Shown here piece by piece: positions 44,177 through 52,985 of a stretch of DNA of 64,000 bases (positions within the stretch are counted from its first letter, which is position 1; every line of letters begins with the position of its first letter). The notes below the pieces were generated by a model. It ran no database searches, had not been told where the DNA came from, and saw nothing but the letters and a program-made list of their open reading frames with translations. Made by a program: the position numbers and the translations under genes. Source of the stretch: an uncultured Prevotellaceae bacterium (GTDB lineage: Bacteria > Bacteroidota > Bacteroidia > Bacteroidales > Bacteroidaceae); the NCBI GenBank assembly GCA_902767775.1, contig CACXIP010000022.1:1-64000 (forward strand), in the 5' to 3' direction.

Positions 44177-44944
44177 CTAAATGATAAACTCTGTGTGGGG
44201 GGTATCTGCTGGCCGCTCGAAGAGGTCGGTGAGGATATCCTCGCGCTCGCCGTTGGCGATGATGACGCGGATACCGCTTTGCGACACTTTGCGTGCTGTG
44301 GTGTATTTGGAGTGCATACCGCCCCGTCCGAAGGCGCTCTTCTCTGGTTGGATATACTCGCTCAGGTCGCGGTCGGGAGCCACCTGGCGGATGAGTTTGG
44401 CATCGGGGTCATCGGGATTGGCAGTGAAGATGCCGTCGATGTTCGAGAGCAGGATGAGCGTGTCGGCTTGCATCATCTGTGCAATCAGTCCCGACAACTC
44501 ATCGTTGTCGGTAAACATCAGTTCGGTGACGCTCACCGTGTCGTTCTCATTGACGATGGGCAGTACGTCGTTCTCCAGCATCACCGTCATACAGGCACGT
44601 TGGTTGCTGTACTGCTCGCCGGGCTCGAAATTCTCCTTCATCGTGAGCACCTGTCCCACATGGATGCCGAACTCCCTGAACAGGTCGTAGTAGAGTCCGA
44701 TGAGTTTCACCTGACCGACGGCAGAGAACAATTGCCGCTGTTCGACAGAGTCGAGGCTGTGGCTCACCTTGAGTTCACCGCGCCCTGACGCCATGGCACC
44801 CGATGACACCAAGATGACCTCATAGCCCTGTTTCCTGAGCATGGCAATCTGGTCGACGAGTGCCGACATACGGGTCACGTCGAGTTTTCCGTCGGTGCGG
44901 GTGAGCACGTTGGAGCCAACTTTGACGACTATCCTGTGTTTCAT
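44177..44944 (-). CDS. proB: Glutamate 5-kinase (AAK domain only)
   Basis: 255-aa kinase for the first step of proline synthesis. [10 protein letters not shown] at the N-terminus, [21 protein letters not shown] and [17 protein letters not shown] match amino-acid kinase family members. It lacks the C-terminal PUA domain of the E. coli enzyme, so it is about 110 residues shorter; this short form is common. Its ATG overlaps the stop of the acyl-CoA ligase by 4 nt. Confidence 0.93.
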   Translation of the reverse strand: MKHRIVVKVGSNVLTRTDGKLDVTRMSALVDQIAMLRKQGYEVILVSSGAMASGRGELKVSHSLDSVEQRQLFSAVGQVKLIGLYYDLFREFGIHVGQVLTMKENFEPGEQYSNQRACMTVMLENDVLPIVNENDTVSVTELMFTDNDELSGLIAQMMQADTLILLSNIDGIFTANPDDPDAKLIRQVAPDRDLSEYIQPEKSAFGRGGMHSKYTTARKVSQSGIRVIIANGEREDILTDLFERPADTPHTEFII

Positions 44945-46611
44945 GATTTTGCCTGTTGTGCTTTGTCCTTGTCCCTGATTTCCACACGGCGTATCTTGCC
45001 GCTGATGGTCTTGGGCAGTTCATCAACAAACTCGATGATGCGGGGATATTTGTACGGGGCTGTCACTCGCTTCACATGGTTTTGCAGTTCCTTCACCAAT
45101 GCTTCGCCAGCCTTGTCCTTCCATTCCTTGCCGAGCACCACGGTAGCCTTCACCACCATGCCACGAATATCATCGGGAACACCTGTGATGGCGCATTCCA
45201 CGACGGCGGGATGAGTCATCAGCGCACTCTCCACCTCAAATGGTCCGATGCGGTAGCCGCTCGACTTGATGACGTCGTCGATACGGCCCTCAAACCAGTA
45301 GTAGCCGTCTTCGTCGCGCCATGCCACGTCGCCGGTGTGGTAGAGTCCGTCGTGCCATGCCTCTCGGGTGAGTTCCTCATCACGGTAGTATTCCTTGAAC
45401 AGTCCGATGGGCTTGCGGTCGCCCACATGCACCACGATTTCGCCTTTCTCACCATCCTCACAGGGCGTGCCGTCGGGTTTGATGAGCCGTATGTCGTACT
45501 GGGGGTTGGGCATTCCCATGCTGCCGGGTTTGGGCTCCATCCACGGCATGGTTCCGAGGGTCATGGTGGTCTCGGTCTGACCGAATCCCTCCATCAACCT
45601 GATACCGGTGAGTTGAAGGAACTTGTTGTAGACGGCAGCATTGAGCGCCTCGCCGGCGGTGCAGCAGTAGCGCAGCGCACTGAGGTCGTATTGTGAGAAA
45701 TCCTCGCGGATGAGGAAGCGGTAGACGGTAGGTGGCGCGCAGAACGAGGTGACGCGGTATTTCGCCATCTGGCGCAGCATGTTGTCGGCGGAGAATTTCT
45801 CGTGGTCGTAGACAAAGACGGCAGCACCGGCAAACCATTGTCCGTAGAACTTGCCCCACACGGCCTTTCCCCATCCGGTGTCGGCTACTGTCAGGTGGAT
45901 GCTGTCCTCCTTCAGGTTGTGCCAGAACACGCCGGTGGTGAGGTGCCCCAAGGCATAGAGGTGGTCGTGAGCCACCATCTTGGGCTCGCCGCTTGTCCCG
46001 CTGGTGAAGTACATCAGCATGGTGTCGTCGTTGGTGTTGACGTGCTTGGGACGCACGAAGGAGGGTGCCCCGCCAATCTCGGCATGCCAGTCATGGAAGC
46101 CCTCACCAATGATGGGACCCACGCTGACGAGTACATCGACGGTGGGACTGTCGGGCATGGCTGCCAGTATCTGATTGGTGACATATTCCTCACCTACGCA
46201 GATAATGCCTTTTACCGAGGCTCGGTTGTTGCGGTAGACGATGTCTTTCTTGGTGAGCATATGGGTGGCGGGAATGGCGACGGCACCAATCTTGCAGAGG
46301 GCGAGCATCGTAATCCACCACTCGAGGCGGCGCTTCAGGATGAGCATCACCATGTCGCCATGGCCGATGCCTAATGACATGAGGTAGGCGGCGGCTTGGT
46401 CGCTGCGCTGTTTGAGGTCGCTGAAGGATAGCCTTACCTCGGCTCCCTCGTCGTTGGTCCACAGCAGCGCGAGTTTGTCGGGCTGTTCCTCTGCCCAAGC
46501 GTCAACCACGTCGTAGGCGAAGTTGAAGTTCTCCTTGATGTTGAAGTGCAGGTGTTCCTTGAAGTCTTCCACTGAAGTGAAGGAAGTCTGCGACAGGAAT
46601 CTTTCTACCAT
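44941..46611 (-). CDS. AMP-binding acyl-CoA synthetase
   Basis: 556-aa adenylate-forming ligase that activates a carboxylic acid with ATP and CoA. Core motifs: YFTSGTSGEPKMVAHDH (P-loop, about 213-229), GFGQTETTMTLG, YHTGDVAWRDEDGYYWFEGR, and the C-terminal catalytic Lys in PKTISGKIRR. Closest in look to medium-chain or acetate-type ligases; the acid cannot be named. It lies between the XRE-cupin gene and proB and is probably controlled by the XRE-cupin protein. Confidence 0.88.
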   Translation of the reverse strand: MVERFLSQTSFTSVEDFKEHLHFNIKENFNFAYDVVDAWAEEQPDKLALLWTNDEGAEVRLSFSDLKQRSDQAAAYLMSLGIGHGDMVMLILKRRLEWWITMLALCKIGAVAIPATHMLTKKDIVYRNNRASVKGIICVGEEYVTNQILAAMPDSPTVDVLVSVGPIIGEGFHDWHAEIGGAPSFVRPKHVNTNDDTMLMYFTSGTSGEPKMVAHDHLYALGHLTTGVFWHNLKEDSIHLTVADTGWGKAVWGKFYGQWFAGAAVFVYDHEKFSADNMLRQMAKYRVTSFCAPPTVYRFLIREDFSQYDLSALRYCCTAGEALNAAVYNKFLQLTGIRLMEGFGQTETTMTLGTMPWMEPKPGSMGMPNPQYDIRLIKPDGTPCEDGEKGEIVVHVGDRKPIGLFKEYYRDEELTREAWHDGLYHTGDVAWRDEDGYYWFEGRIDDVIKSSGYRIGPFEVESALMTHPAVVECAITGVPDDIRGMVVKATVVLGKEWKDKAGEALVKELQNHVKRVTAPYKYPRIIEFVDELPKTISGKIRRVEIRDKDKAQQAKS

Positions 46612-46640
46612 TTTTTGTATTGTCTTTTTTGTTTTTTTTA

Positions 46641-46674
46641 TTCGGGTTTTCCGGAGATTCCGGATTTTCCGGGG
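46641..46674 (-). repeat. TCCGGANNN 9-bp tandem array
   Basis: Four units (TTCGGGTTT, TCCGGAGAT, TCCGGATTT, TCCGGGG) in the 76-nt gap between the XRE-cupin gene and the acyl-CoA ligase. Confidence 0.85.
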
Positions 46675-46687
46675 AAATAGAGTTTTC

Positions 46688-47242
46688 TTAGAAAATAATC
46701 GCCAGGAACCTCACGGGCTGGTCGTTGAGGGTCCTCATGCCGTGGGGCTGTGTGGCATCGAAGTAGATGGAGTCGCCCTCGTTGAGGGTGAGCACCTTGC
46801 TGCCGATGGTGAGTTCCATAGTGCCTTCGAGCACCATATTGAATTCTTGGCCACTGTGTGAGTTCATCTCCTTGGGGGTGTCAGCGGGTTTGGGTTCCAC
46901 GGTGACGATAAACGGGTCGGCTTTCCTGCCGCGGAAGCCACTGGCAAGGCTCTCGTAGTTGTATGCGCTGCGGCGCTCCACGCTCATGCCCTGTCCTTTG
47001 CGGGTGAGGAAATAGGAACTCATCTTGGGCTCTTCGCCGAACATGAGCACGTCGAGCGACACACCGTAGTGCTTGGCTATCTTTTGAAGGTTGGCGACAG
47101 ACAGTTCGCTCTCGCCGTTCTCCATCTGCTCATAATGTGCCACGCTGATGCCGCACACTTCGGCCATCTCTTCAGTGCTGATGTCGAGCACGTCGCGGAG
47201 TCCGCGCAGTCGCTCGCCTATCTGTTTGATTTGTTCTTCCAT
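46688..47242 (-). CDS. XRE-family regulator with C-terminal cupin domain
   Basis: 184-aa cytoplasmic regulator. HTH_3 domain at about residues 8-65 (IGERLRGLRDVLDISTEEMAEVCGISV) and a cupin_2 fold at about 115-184 (MNSHSGQEFNMVLEGTMEL, LNEGDSIYFDATQPHGMR). Proteins of this kind sense a small ligand in the cupin. Its place directly before an acyl-CoA ligase is typical in Bacteroidales and suggests it controls that gene. Confidence 0.9.
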   Translation of the reverse strand: MEEQIKQIGERLRGLRDVLDISTEEMAEVCGISVAHYEQMENGESELSVANLQKIAKHYGVSLDVLMFGEEPKMSSYFLTRKGQGMSVERRSAYNYESLASGFRGRKADPFIVTVEPKPADTPKEMNSHSGQEFNMVLEGTMELTIGSKVLTLNEGDSIYFDATQPHGMRTLNDQPVRFLAIIF

Positions 47243-47285
47243 AAAATTTGATATTAGGTTGAAATGTATTGGTTAATCTCCTCAA

Positions 47286-48077
47286 CTATGCTTTCATTCC
47301 GGCCTTCAGACCGCGGATAACAGCGGAGGTGAATCCGGCATGTTCCATCTCGTTGAGGCCTTTGATGGTGACACCGCCAGGGGTGGTCACTTTGTCGATT
47401 TCCGCCTCAGGATGGTTGCCTGTGGCTTGCAGCAGGGCAACAGCACCCTTAACGGTCTGTTGGACGATTTGCTGGGCATCGTGTGCCTTGAAGCCGATTT
47501 CCACGCCTCCCTCGGTGGCGGCACGGATGTAGCGCATGGCGTAGGCGATGCCGCATGAGGCAAGGGTAGTGCCAGCTGCCAGCAACCGTTCCTCGGTGAC
47601 AATGCACTCGCCCACCTTTTCGAAGAGTCCCTTCATCGCCTCGGTATCGGCAGCTCCTGCTACAGCAGGCACAAGGAAGGTCATCGACTGCATCACAGCG
47701 ATGGCGGTGTTGGGGATGGCGAGGAAAAGGGTGAATTCAGAATTGCTGTCCATCTGCAGCCAATGGCTGATGCTTGCTGAGGGCACTCCTGCGGCGATGA
47801 CCACAATGGTGAGGCGTCTGCCGCTGATATGGGGCATGATGCCTTCGATGACCTGTTGCACAAGCCATGGCTTAACGACGACAAACAGGGTGTCGGCATC
47901 GGCAACAGCAGCGGAGTTGTCGATGGTGATGCTGGCACCACTGCCCTCAAAACGTTTTAATGCAGCTTCGCAGGGGTCGGCAATGGTGAGGTTGGAGGGT
48001 TCTATAGCTCCACTTTTGAGCAGTCCTTCTGCCAGGGCACCTCCCATGGCTCCTGCTCCTATGATGGCTGTTCTCAT
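47286..48077 (-). CDS. proC: Pyrroline-5-carboxylate reductase
   Basis: 263-aa enzyme for the last step of proline synthesis. N-terminal Rossmann motif AIIGAGAMGGALAEGLLKSG. Conserved C-terminal dimerisation region with AGTTLASCGIAYAMRYIRAA and TPGGVTIKGLNEMEHAGF. The start overlaps the argD stop by 4 nt. Confidence 0.94.
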   Translation of the reverse strand: MRTAIIGAGAMGGALAEGLLKSGAIEPSNLTIADPCEAALKRFEGSGASITIDNSAAVADADTLFVVVKPWLVQQVIEGIMPHISGRRLTIVVIAAGVPSASISHWLQMDSNSEFTLFLAIPNTAIAVMQSMTFLVPAVAGAADTEAMKGLFEKVGECIVTEERLLAAGTTLASCGIAYAMRYIRAATEGGVEIGFKAHDAQQIVQQTVKGAVALLQATGNHPEAEIDKVTTPGGVTIKGLNEMEHAGFTSAVIRGLKAGMKA

Positions 48078-49210
48078 GACAATACGGTTTTAAGTTTCTC
48101 AATAAACAGGTCGGCCTCGGCCTCAGTAAGGCAGAGGGGTGGCAGCAAACGCAGCGTGTCGGTGCCAGAGCAGCCTACGAAGCAGTGCTCTTCTTCAACC
48201 AGTCGGCGGCGCACCTCCTTATAGGGCATGTCGAGTTGGATACCTATCATCAGACCTCTGCCGCGCACGTCAATGATATGCGGTTGGGTGGCCTGCAGCT
48301 TTTTCAGTTCTTCGATAATGTGGTTGCCCACTTTCTCTGCATTCTCCACCAGATGCTCTTGTTCGATGATGTCGAGCACGGCAAGGGCGGCGGCACATGC
48401 CAAGTGGTTGCCGCCAAAGGTGGTGCCAAGTTGTCCGTAGACAGGGGTAAAGTCGGGCGAGATAAGCAGTGCCGACATGGGGAAACCGTTGGCGATGCCC
48501 TTGGCCACTGTGATGAGGTCGGGTCGTATGCCGAGCCATTGGTGGGCGAAGAACCTTCCGCTGCGCCCGTAGCCACACTGTATCTCATCGCAGATGAGCA
48601 CAGTCCCATAGCGGTGGCAGGCATCGAGGAGTTGGGATGCGAATTCCGCCGTCGCCATCCTGATGCCGCCGACGCCCTGGATGCACTCCAGGATACATGC
48701 GCACACGTCGCCCTTGGCGAGTTCTGCCTCCCAAGCGCTGATATCGTTCAGCGGCAGGTAGGTGACGTGGTTGTTGGCATTGATGGGTGCGATAATCTTG
48801 GGGTTGTCGGTCACCTCCACGGCGAGCGAGGTGCGGCCGTGGAAGGCTTTCTGTGCGGAGAGCATGCGGGTGCGCCCCGTGTGGAAGGAGGCGAGTTTCA
48901 GCGCGTTCTCATTGGCTTCGGCACCGCTGTTCACCAGAAAAAGTTGGTAGTCATCATAGCCGCAGACCTTTCCCAGACGGGTGGCCAATTGCTGCTGCAG
49001 AGTGTTGATGACGGAGTTGGAGTAGAAACCCAACTGACTCACCTGACGGCTCACCGCCTCGGTGTAGTGGGGGTGACAGTGTCCGATGCTGATGACGGCA
49101 TGACCGCCATAAAGGTCAAGGTATGGGGTTCCCTTGTCATCCCATACCTGACAGCCTTTTCCCTTCACGATGTTGACATCGAGCAGGGGATATACGTCGT
49201 ATAGTTTCAT
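48074..49210 (-). CDS. argD: Acetyl(succinyl)ornithine aminotransferase
   Basis: 378-aa class III PLP aminotransferase of the arginine pathway. YLDLYGGHAVISIGHCHPHY, NSGAEANENALKLASFHTG, AFHGRTSLAVEVT, ILECIQGVGGI, the PLP lysine in TVAKGIANGFP, and GTTFGGNHLACAAALAVL. It sits between argC and proC, with a 4-nt overlap to proC. It might act on the acetylated or the succinylated substrate. Confidence 0.94.
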   Translation of the reverse strand: MKLYDVYPLLDVNIVKGKGCQVWDDKGTPYLDLYGGHAVISIGHCHPHYTEAVSRQVSQLGFYSNSVINTLQQQLATRLGKVCGYDDYQLFLVNSGAEANENALKLASFHTGRTRMLSAQKAFHGRTSLAVEVTDNPKIIAPINANNHVTYLPLNDISAWEAELAKGDVCACILECIQGVGGIRMATAEFASQLLDACHRYGTVLICDEIQCGYGRSGRFFAHQWLGIRPDLITVAKGIANGFPMSALLISPDFTPVYGQLGTTFGGNHLACAAALAVLDIIEQEHLVENAEKVGNHIIEELKKLQATQPHIIDVRGRGLMIGIQLDMPYKEVRRRLVEEEHCFVGCSGTDTLRLLPPLCLTEAEADLFIEKLKTVLS

Positions 49211-49221
49211 AGGTCTTGTTT

Positions 49222-50190
49222 TTAAAACGCGGATGGCTTGAGTTTCAGTCCGGCAGTTTCGTCAATGCCGAACATGATGTTCATGTTCTCCACCGCCTGT
49301 CCGACTGCGCCTTTGAGAAGATTGTCGATGCACGAGGTGATGAGCAGCTTGTTGCCATATTTCTCGCAGTGCACTAGTGCTTTATTGGTGTTGACCACCT
49401 GCTTGAGGTCGATGGCTTTGTCGCTGTAGTGGGTGAAGGGTGCGTTGGCATAGAAAGTCTTGTAGGCAGCCACGATGTCGTCGATGCCGGCATCGGTCTT
49501 CACTACCTCTGTGGCGAAGATGCCACGGGCGAAGTCGCCACGGTAGGGGATGAAACCTATCTCGCCATCGAAATGCCCCTGCACTTGCTGGATGCTCTGC
49601 AATATTTCCGGCACATGCTGGTGCTGGAAGGGCTTGTAGATGCTCATGTTGTTGTTGCGCCACGAGAAATGTGTGGTGGCGGTGGCTTTCTGTCCGGCTC
49701 CCGTACTGCCTGTGATGGCGTTGACGGGGATATCGCCGTTGAGCAGTCCGAGATGGGCGGCGGGGAGCAAACCCAACTGGATGCAGGTGGCGAAACACCC
49801 TGGGTTGGCAACATGCTGTGCCTTGGCAATGATGTTGCGGTTGATTTCAGGCAGTCCGTAGATAAAATCGTTGCCGGGTGCAGCGATGCGGAAATCCTGT
49901 GCCAGGTCGATGATTTTGACGTTTGCGGGGATGGTGTGCTGGGCAAGGAATGCCGCACTCTTGCCATGACCGAAGCAGAAAAACACCACATCGACTTGGT
50001 CGAAGGGCATCTGGTCGGTAAAGGTAAGGTCGGTGTCGCCCAGCAAGCCCTCATGCACATCGGCGACGGGGTTGCTGGCATTGCTTTCGCTGTTGGCGAA
50101 TACTATCTCTGTCTCGGGATGGTTGAGCAGTAGGCGGATGAGTTCACCACCGGTGTAGCCTGCCGCTCCGAGGATTCCTACCTTTATCAT
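49222..50190 (-). CDS. argC: N-acetyl-gamma-glutamyl-phosphate reductase
   Basis: 322-aa NADPH-dependent reductase, third step of arginine synthesis. N-terminal VGILGAAGYTGGELIRLLLNHP and the catalytic Cys in NPGCFATCIQLGLLPA. Its ATG overlaps the end of the small pspC-like gene by 4 nt, and argD follows after 11 nt. Confidence 0.95.
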   Translation of the reverse strand: MIKVGILGAAGYTGGELIRLLLNHPETEIVFANSESNASNPVADVHEGLLGDTDLTFTDQMPFDQVDVVFFCFGHGKSAAFLAQHTIPANVKIIDLAQDFRIAAPGNDFIYGLPEINRNIIAKAQHVANPGCFATCIQLGLLPAAHLGLLNGDIPVNAITGSTGAGQKATATTHFSWRNNNMSIYKPFQHQHVPEILQSIQQVQGHFDGEIGFIPYRGDFARGIFATEVVKTDAGIDDIVAAYKTFYANAPFTHYSDKAIDLKQVVNTNKALVHCEKYGNKLLITSCIDNLLKGAVGQAVENMNIMFGIDETAGLKLKPSAF

Positions 50191-50381
50191 CGTATGGCAT
50201 TATGTTTGGGTGCGAGCAGCCAAAGCAGGATGTAGGCAAGGATGCCGGTGCCATAGCCTAAGACGAGAACAACAAATATGATGCGGATAATCAGTGAGTC
50301 GATGCCGAAATACTCGGCCAATCCGCCACACACGCCGCCAAGTCTCTTGTCTGTATCTGATAGATAAAATCTTTTTTCCAT
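50187..50381 (-). CDS. PspC domain small membrane protein
   Basis: 64-aa protein with the PspC signature RLGGVCGGLAEYFGID (residues 13-28) and one membrane span (about 31-56). PspC domains belong to envelope stress proteins; this stand-alone form is common in Bacteroidetes. It is inserted between argG and argC with a 4-nt overlap to argC, so it is part of the transcript although not an arginine gene by function. Confidence 0.88.
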   Translation of the reverse strand: MEKRFYLSDTDKRLGGVCGGLAEYFGIDSLIIRIIFVVLVLGYGTGILAYILLWLLAPKHNAIR

Positions 50382-50395
50382 AATCTTATATGTTC

Positions 50396-51598
50396 TTATC
50401 TTTTCTCATCTTTGTGGATGCCGTAGTAGACGCGAAGTGGGGTAGAGGTGACTTTGATGAAACCTTTTGCCTCGTCGGCTGTCCAACCGGTTTGTGTCTC
50501 GCCATACTCGCCCAGTTTCGAGCGGGTGAGGTCGTTGGGTGAGTCGATGCCGACAGTGTCGAATCCATAGGGGCGCAGACGTAGGATGGAGGTTCCTGTC
50601 ACATGGCGCTGACTGCTGGTGAGCATTGCCTCGATATCGGGCATGACGGGCTCCAGATACTGGCTCTCGTGCAGGAACATGCCATACCAGTTGGCTACCT
50701 GGTCTTTCCAGTATTGCTGCCACTTGCTCAGTGTCGATTTCTCCAAGAGACGGTGTGCCTCGATGATGAGTTTGGGTGCGGCGGCCTCGAAACCAACACG
50801 GCCCTTGATGCCGATGATGGTGTCGCCCACGTTGCAGTCGCGGCCGATGGCGTAGGAGGCACCTATCTGTTCGATTTTCTGGATGGCTTTCACTGGGTTG
50901 TCGAATGCCTCGCCGTTGACACCCACAATCTCTCCTTTCTCAAACTGTATTTTCAGCAGACAGCTCTGCTCTGCTGCGGTGACATGCTTCAGATAAGCTT
51001 CCTCGGGCAGTCCCTGGGTTGGGTCAAGGAGCTCGCCGCCACAGATGCTGGTGCCCCAGATACCCACGTTGTAAGAATATTTCAGTTTGGTGAAATCGGC
51101 CGAGAACCCATGTTCGTTGAGGTAGTCCACCTCTTCCTGTCTCGTGAGGGTCTGGTCGCGAGTGAGGGTGATGATTTCCACGCCGGGAGCCATGACAAGG
51201 AAGGTCATGTCGAAACGAATCTGGTCGTTGCCGGCACCTGTCGAACCATGTGCGATGGCATCGGCGCCAATCTCACGGGCGTAGCGGGCGATGGCGATGG
51301 CTTGGAAGATACGCTCCGATGATACGGAGATGGGATAGCAGTTGTTGCGGAGCACATTGCCGAAAATCATGTACTTCAGCGACTTCTCGTAATATTCCTG
51401 TGTCACGTCAAGGGTGACGTAGCCTTTGGCTCCTAAGCGGTATGCGTTCTCTTCGTTTTTCTTCAGTTGCTCCTCGCTGAATCCGCCGGTGTTGGCGCAG
51501 GCAGCATATACTTCATTTCCTTCGTTGGCAAGCCGCATGACGGTGTATGAGGTGTCAAGACCGCCAGAGAATGCCACTACAATTTTTTTCTTTGACAT
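50396..51598 (-). CDS. argG: Argininosuccinate synthase
   Basis: 400-aa ATP-dependent ligase of citrulline and aspartate. P-loop VVAFSGGLDTSYTVMRLA at the N-terminus, HGSTGAGNDQIRFDM (about 120-134), and a C-terminal helical region. Follows the GNAT gene after a 94-nt gap filled with tandem repeats. Confidence 0.95.
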   Translation of the reverse strand: MSKKKIVVAFSGGLDTSYTVMRLANEGNEVYAACANTGGFSEEQLKKNEENAYRLGAKGYVTLDVTQEYYEKSLKYMIFGNVLRNNCYPISVSSERIFQAIAIARYAREIGADAIAHGSTGAGNDQIRFDMTFLVMAPGVEIITLTRDQTLTRQEEVDYLNEHGFSADFTKLKYSYNVGIWGTSICGGELLDPTQGLPEEAYLKHVTAAEQSCLLKIQFEKGEIVGVNGEAFDNPVKAIQKIEQIGASYAIGRDCNVGDTIIGIKGRVGFEAAAPKLIIEAHRLLEKSTLSKWQQYWKDQVANWYGMFLHESQYLEPVMPDIEAMLTSSQRHVTGTSILRLRPYGFDTVGIDSPNDLTRSKLGEYGETQTGWTADEAKGFIKVTSTPLRVYYGIHKDEKR

Positions 51599-51605
51599 AT
51601 TATGG

Positions 51606-51687
51606 GTTTTGAGATTTGAGTTTTGAGATTTGAGATTTGAGATTTTCCAGATAATCTGGACTTTCTGGATAATCTAAATATTCTAAA
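51606..51687 (-). repeat. TCAAATC array followed by degenerate TCCGGANNN array
   Basis: Between the GNAT stop (51693) and the argG start (51598). 51606-51644 holds TCAAATC/TCAAAAC 7-bp units (minus strand); 51645-51687 holds 9-bp units of type TCCAGANNN/TCTGGANNN/TCTAAANNN, a decayed form of TCCGGANNN. Confidence 0.8.
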
Positions 51688-51692
51688 GCATT

Positions 51693-52286
51693 TTATTCTT
51701 TTTCTATTTCCTTGATGCGCTCAATCACCTCGGCGGGGATTTTGGCAGGAAGATGCTCCTCGGGGTCGTAGAGCATGGCTGTGCAGATGCAGTATTTCCG
51801 GTTGGTACGTTTGAGGATGTCCACGTTGACACAACCCTCACAGCCGCGCCAGAATGCCTCATCATCGGTCAGGTCGTCGAAGGTGACGGGTTGGTAGCCC
51901 AGGCGGGTGTTCATAGCCATCACGGCAGCACCGCTGGTGAGGCTGAATATCTTGGCATGGGGCCATCGGGTGCGTGCAAGTGAAAAGGTCAGTTCCTTGA
52001 TACGTCTTGCCACTCCCCTGCCGCGGTAGTCGGGATGTACGATGAGACCGGAGGTGGTCACATAATGCTTGTTGCCCCAGGTTTCGATGTAGCTGAATCC
52101 GGCGAAGATGTCGCCGTCGAGGGCAATGACAGCCTTCGCCTCTCTGATTTTGGTCACGAGATAGTCGTGTGTGCGCTTGGCGATACCGGTGCCGCGTACT
52201 TTTGCGGCATCGGCGATGGTTTCCAGTATGGTGTCGACGTATTTCTCATGTGATGAGTCGGCCACCATGACTTTAATGTCTTCCAT
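51693..52286 (-). CDS. GNAT acetyltransferase in the arg cluster (candidate N-acylglutamate synthase)
   Basis: 197-aa protein. The acetyl-CoA motif region is VHPDYRGRGVARRIKEL (about residues 86-102) within a GNAT fold; a Cys-rich segment (RGCEGCVNV ... YCICTAML) follows near 150-175. ATG 52286 directly follows argR. The cluster lacks any other first-step enzyme, so this protein is a good candidate for making N-acyl-L-glutamate. That role is inferred from position and from what I recall of the matching Bacteroides cluster; it is not proven by motif. Confidence 0.8.
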   Translation of the reverse strand: MEDIKVMVADSSHEKYVDTILETIADAAKVRGTGIAKRTHDYLVTKIREAKAVIALDGDIFAGFSYIETWGNKHYVTTSGLIVHPDYRGRGVARRIKELTFSLARTRWPHAKIFSLTSGAAVMAMNTRLGYQPVTFDDLTDDEAFWRGCEGCVNVDILKRTNRKYCICTAMLYDPEEHLPAKIPAEVIERIKEIEKE

Positions 52287-52362
52287 TTTCCTTGATGCGA
52301 TGAATGGGTTAGTTTTGTGGGTTGTTGGGGTGACTGTTTGTTTTCTCTCTTTTGGGGTCACC

Positions 52363-52839
52363 CTATCGGATATCACCGAGGATGGGTGACAGTTCATTGA
52401 TGACGTCATCCTGTGTCGCATCTTCCTTGATGACGATGAAAATGGTGTCGTCTCCTGCGATGGTTCCGATGATGTTGGAACTCTCACTGTTGTCGATGTT
52501 GTAGGCGATGCAACTGGCATATCCTGGACGGGTTTTGATGACGCCCATGTTCCCGGAGAAGGAGATGGAGATGAAACCCGATGTCTGGAGCATCTCCATG
52601 GCTGTCTTCGGACGTGTGACGCGCTTGTACATCGTGTCGTTGGGCAGCACATAGACATACTTGCCGTTCATGCTGGCGGCCTTGGCCACCTTCAGTTGCT
52701 TCAGGTCACGGCTCAGCGTGGCTTGCGTGAGTTTGAATCCCTCTCTCTCCAATGCTTGGAGCACTTCTTCCTGACTGCCCAGTTCCATGCTTGAAATCAG
52801 CATCTTTAGGGCTTCCATCCTGCTATTTTTTACCTTCAT
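52363..52839 (-). CDS. argR: Arginine repressor
   Basis: 158-aa ArgR/AhrC-type regulator. Winged helix N-terminus (about 5-70; SSMELGSQEEVLQALEREG, LTQATLSRDLKQLKVAK) and C-terminal hexamer/arginine-binding domain with the hallmark GTIAGDDTIFIVI. It stands first in the cluster, behind its own promoter and an A/T palindrome resembling an ARG box. ATG 52839 is used; ATG 52869 lies within the promoter -7 box and is excluded. Confidence 0.94.
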   Translation of the reverse strand: MKVKNSRMEALKMLISSMELGSQEEVLQALEREGFKLTQATLSRDLKQLKVAKAASMNGKYVYVLPNDTMYKRVTRPKTAMEMLQTSGFISISFSGNMGVIKTRPGYASCIAYNIDNSESSNIIGTIAGDDTIFIVIKEDATQDDVINELSPILGDIR

Positions 52840-52843
52840 AGAT

Positions 52844-52855
52844 GTATAATTATAC
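52844..52855 (-). promoter_or_regulatory. Candidate ARG-box operator in the argR leader
   Basis: GTATAATTATAC is a perfect 12-bp A/T-rich palindrome between the -7 box (52867) and the argR start (52839). The position fits autorepression by ArgR. A weaker half site, AATATTTATGCGATTATT, lies upstream at about 52897-52914. Confidence 0.45.
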
Positions 52856-52866
52856 TTTTGCGGCTG

Positions 52867-52874
52867 CAAAATTA
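52867..52874 (-). promoter_or_regulatory. Promoter -7 box of argR
   Basis: Minus-strand TAATTTTG (matches TAnnTTTG), 28 nt before the argR start. Confidence 0.6.
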
Positions 52875-52985
52875 CTTGGTTTTATGCAAACAACCAAATA
52901 TTTATGCGATTATTATTGTGGGTGTATAAAAAAAGGAGGAATACCCTTTCAGATATCCCCCGTCATTTTGGTGTTTTATAGGTGA

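Noticed and set aside
46611-46688. Separate promoter for the acyl-CoA ligase in the 76-nt gap
   Set aside because: Only a TCCGGANNN array and a T-rich stretch are present; no TAnnTTTG box.
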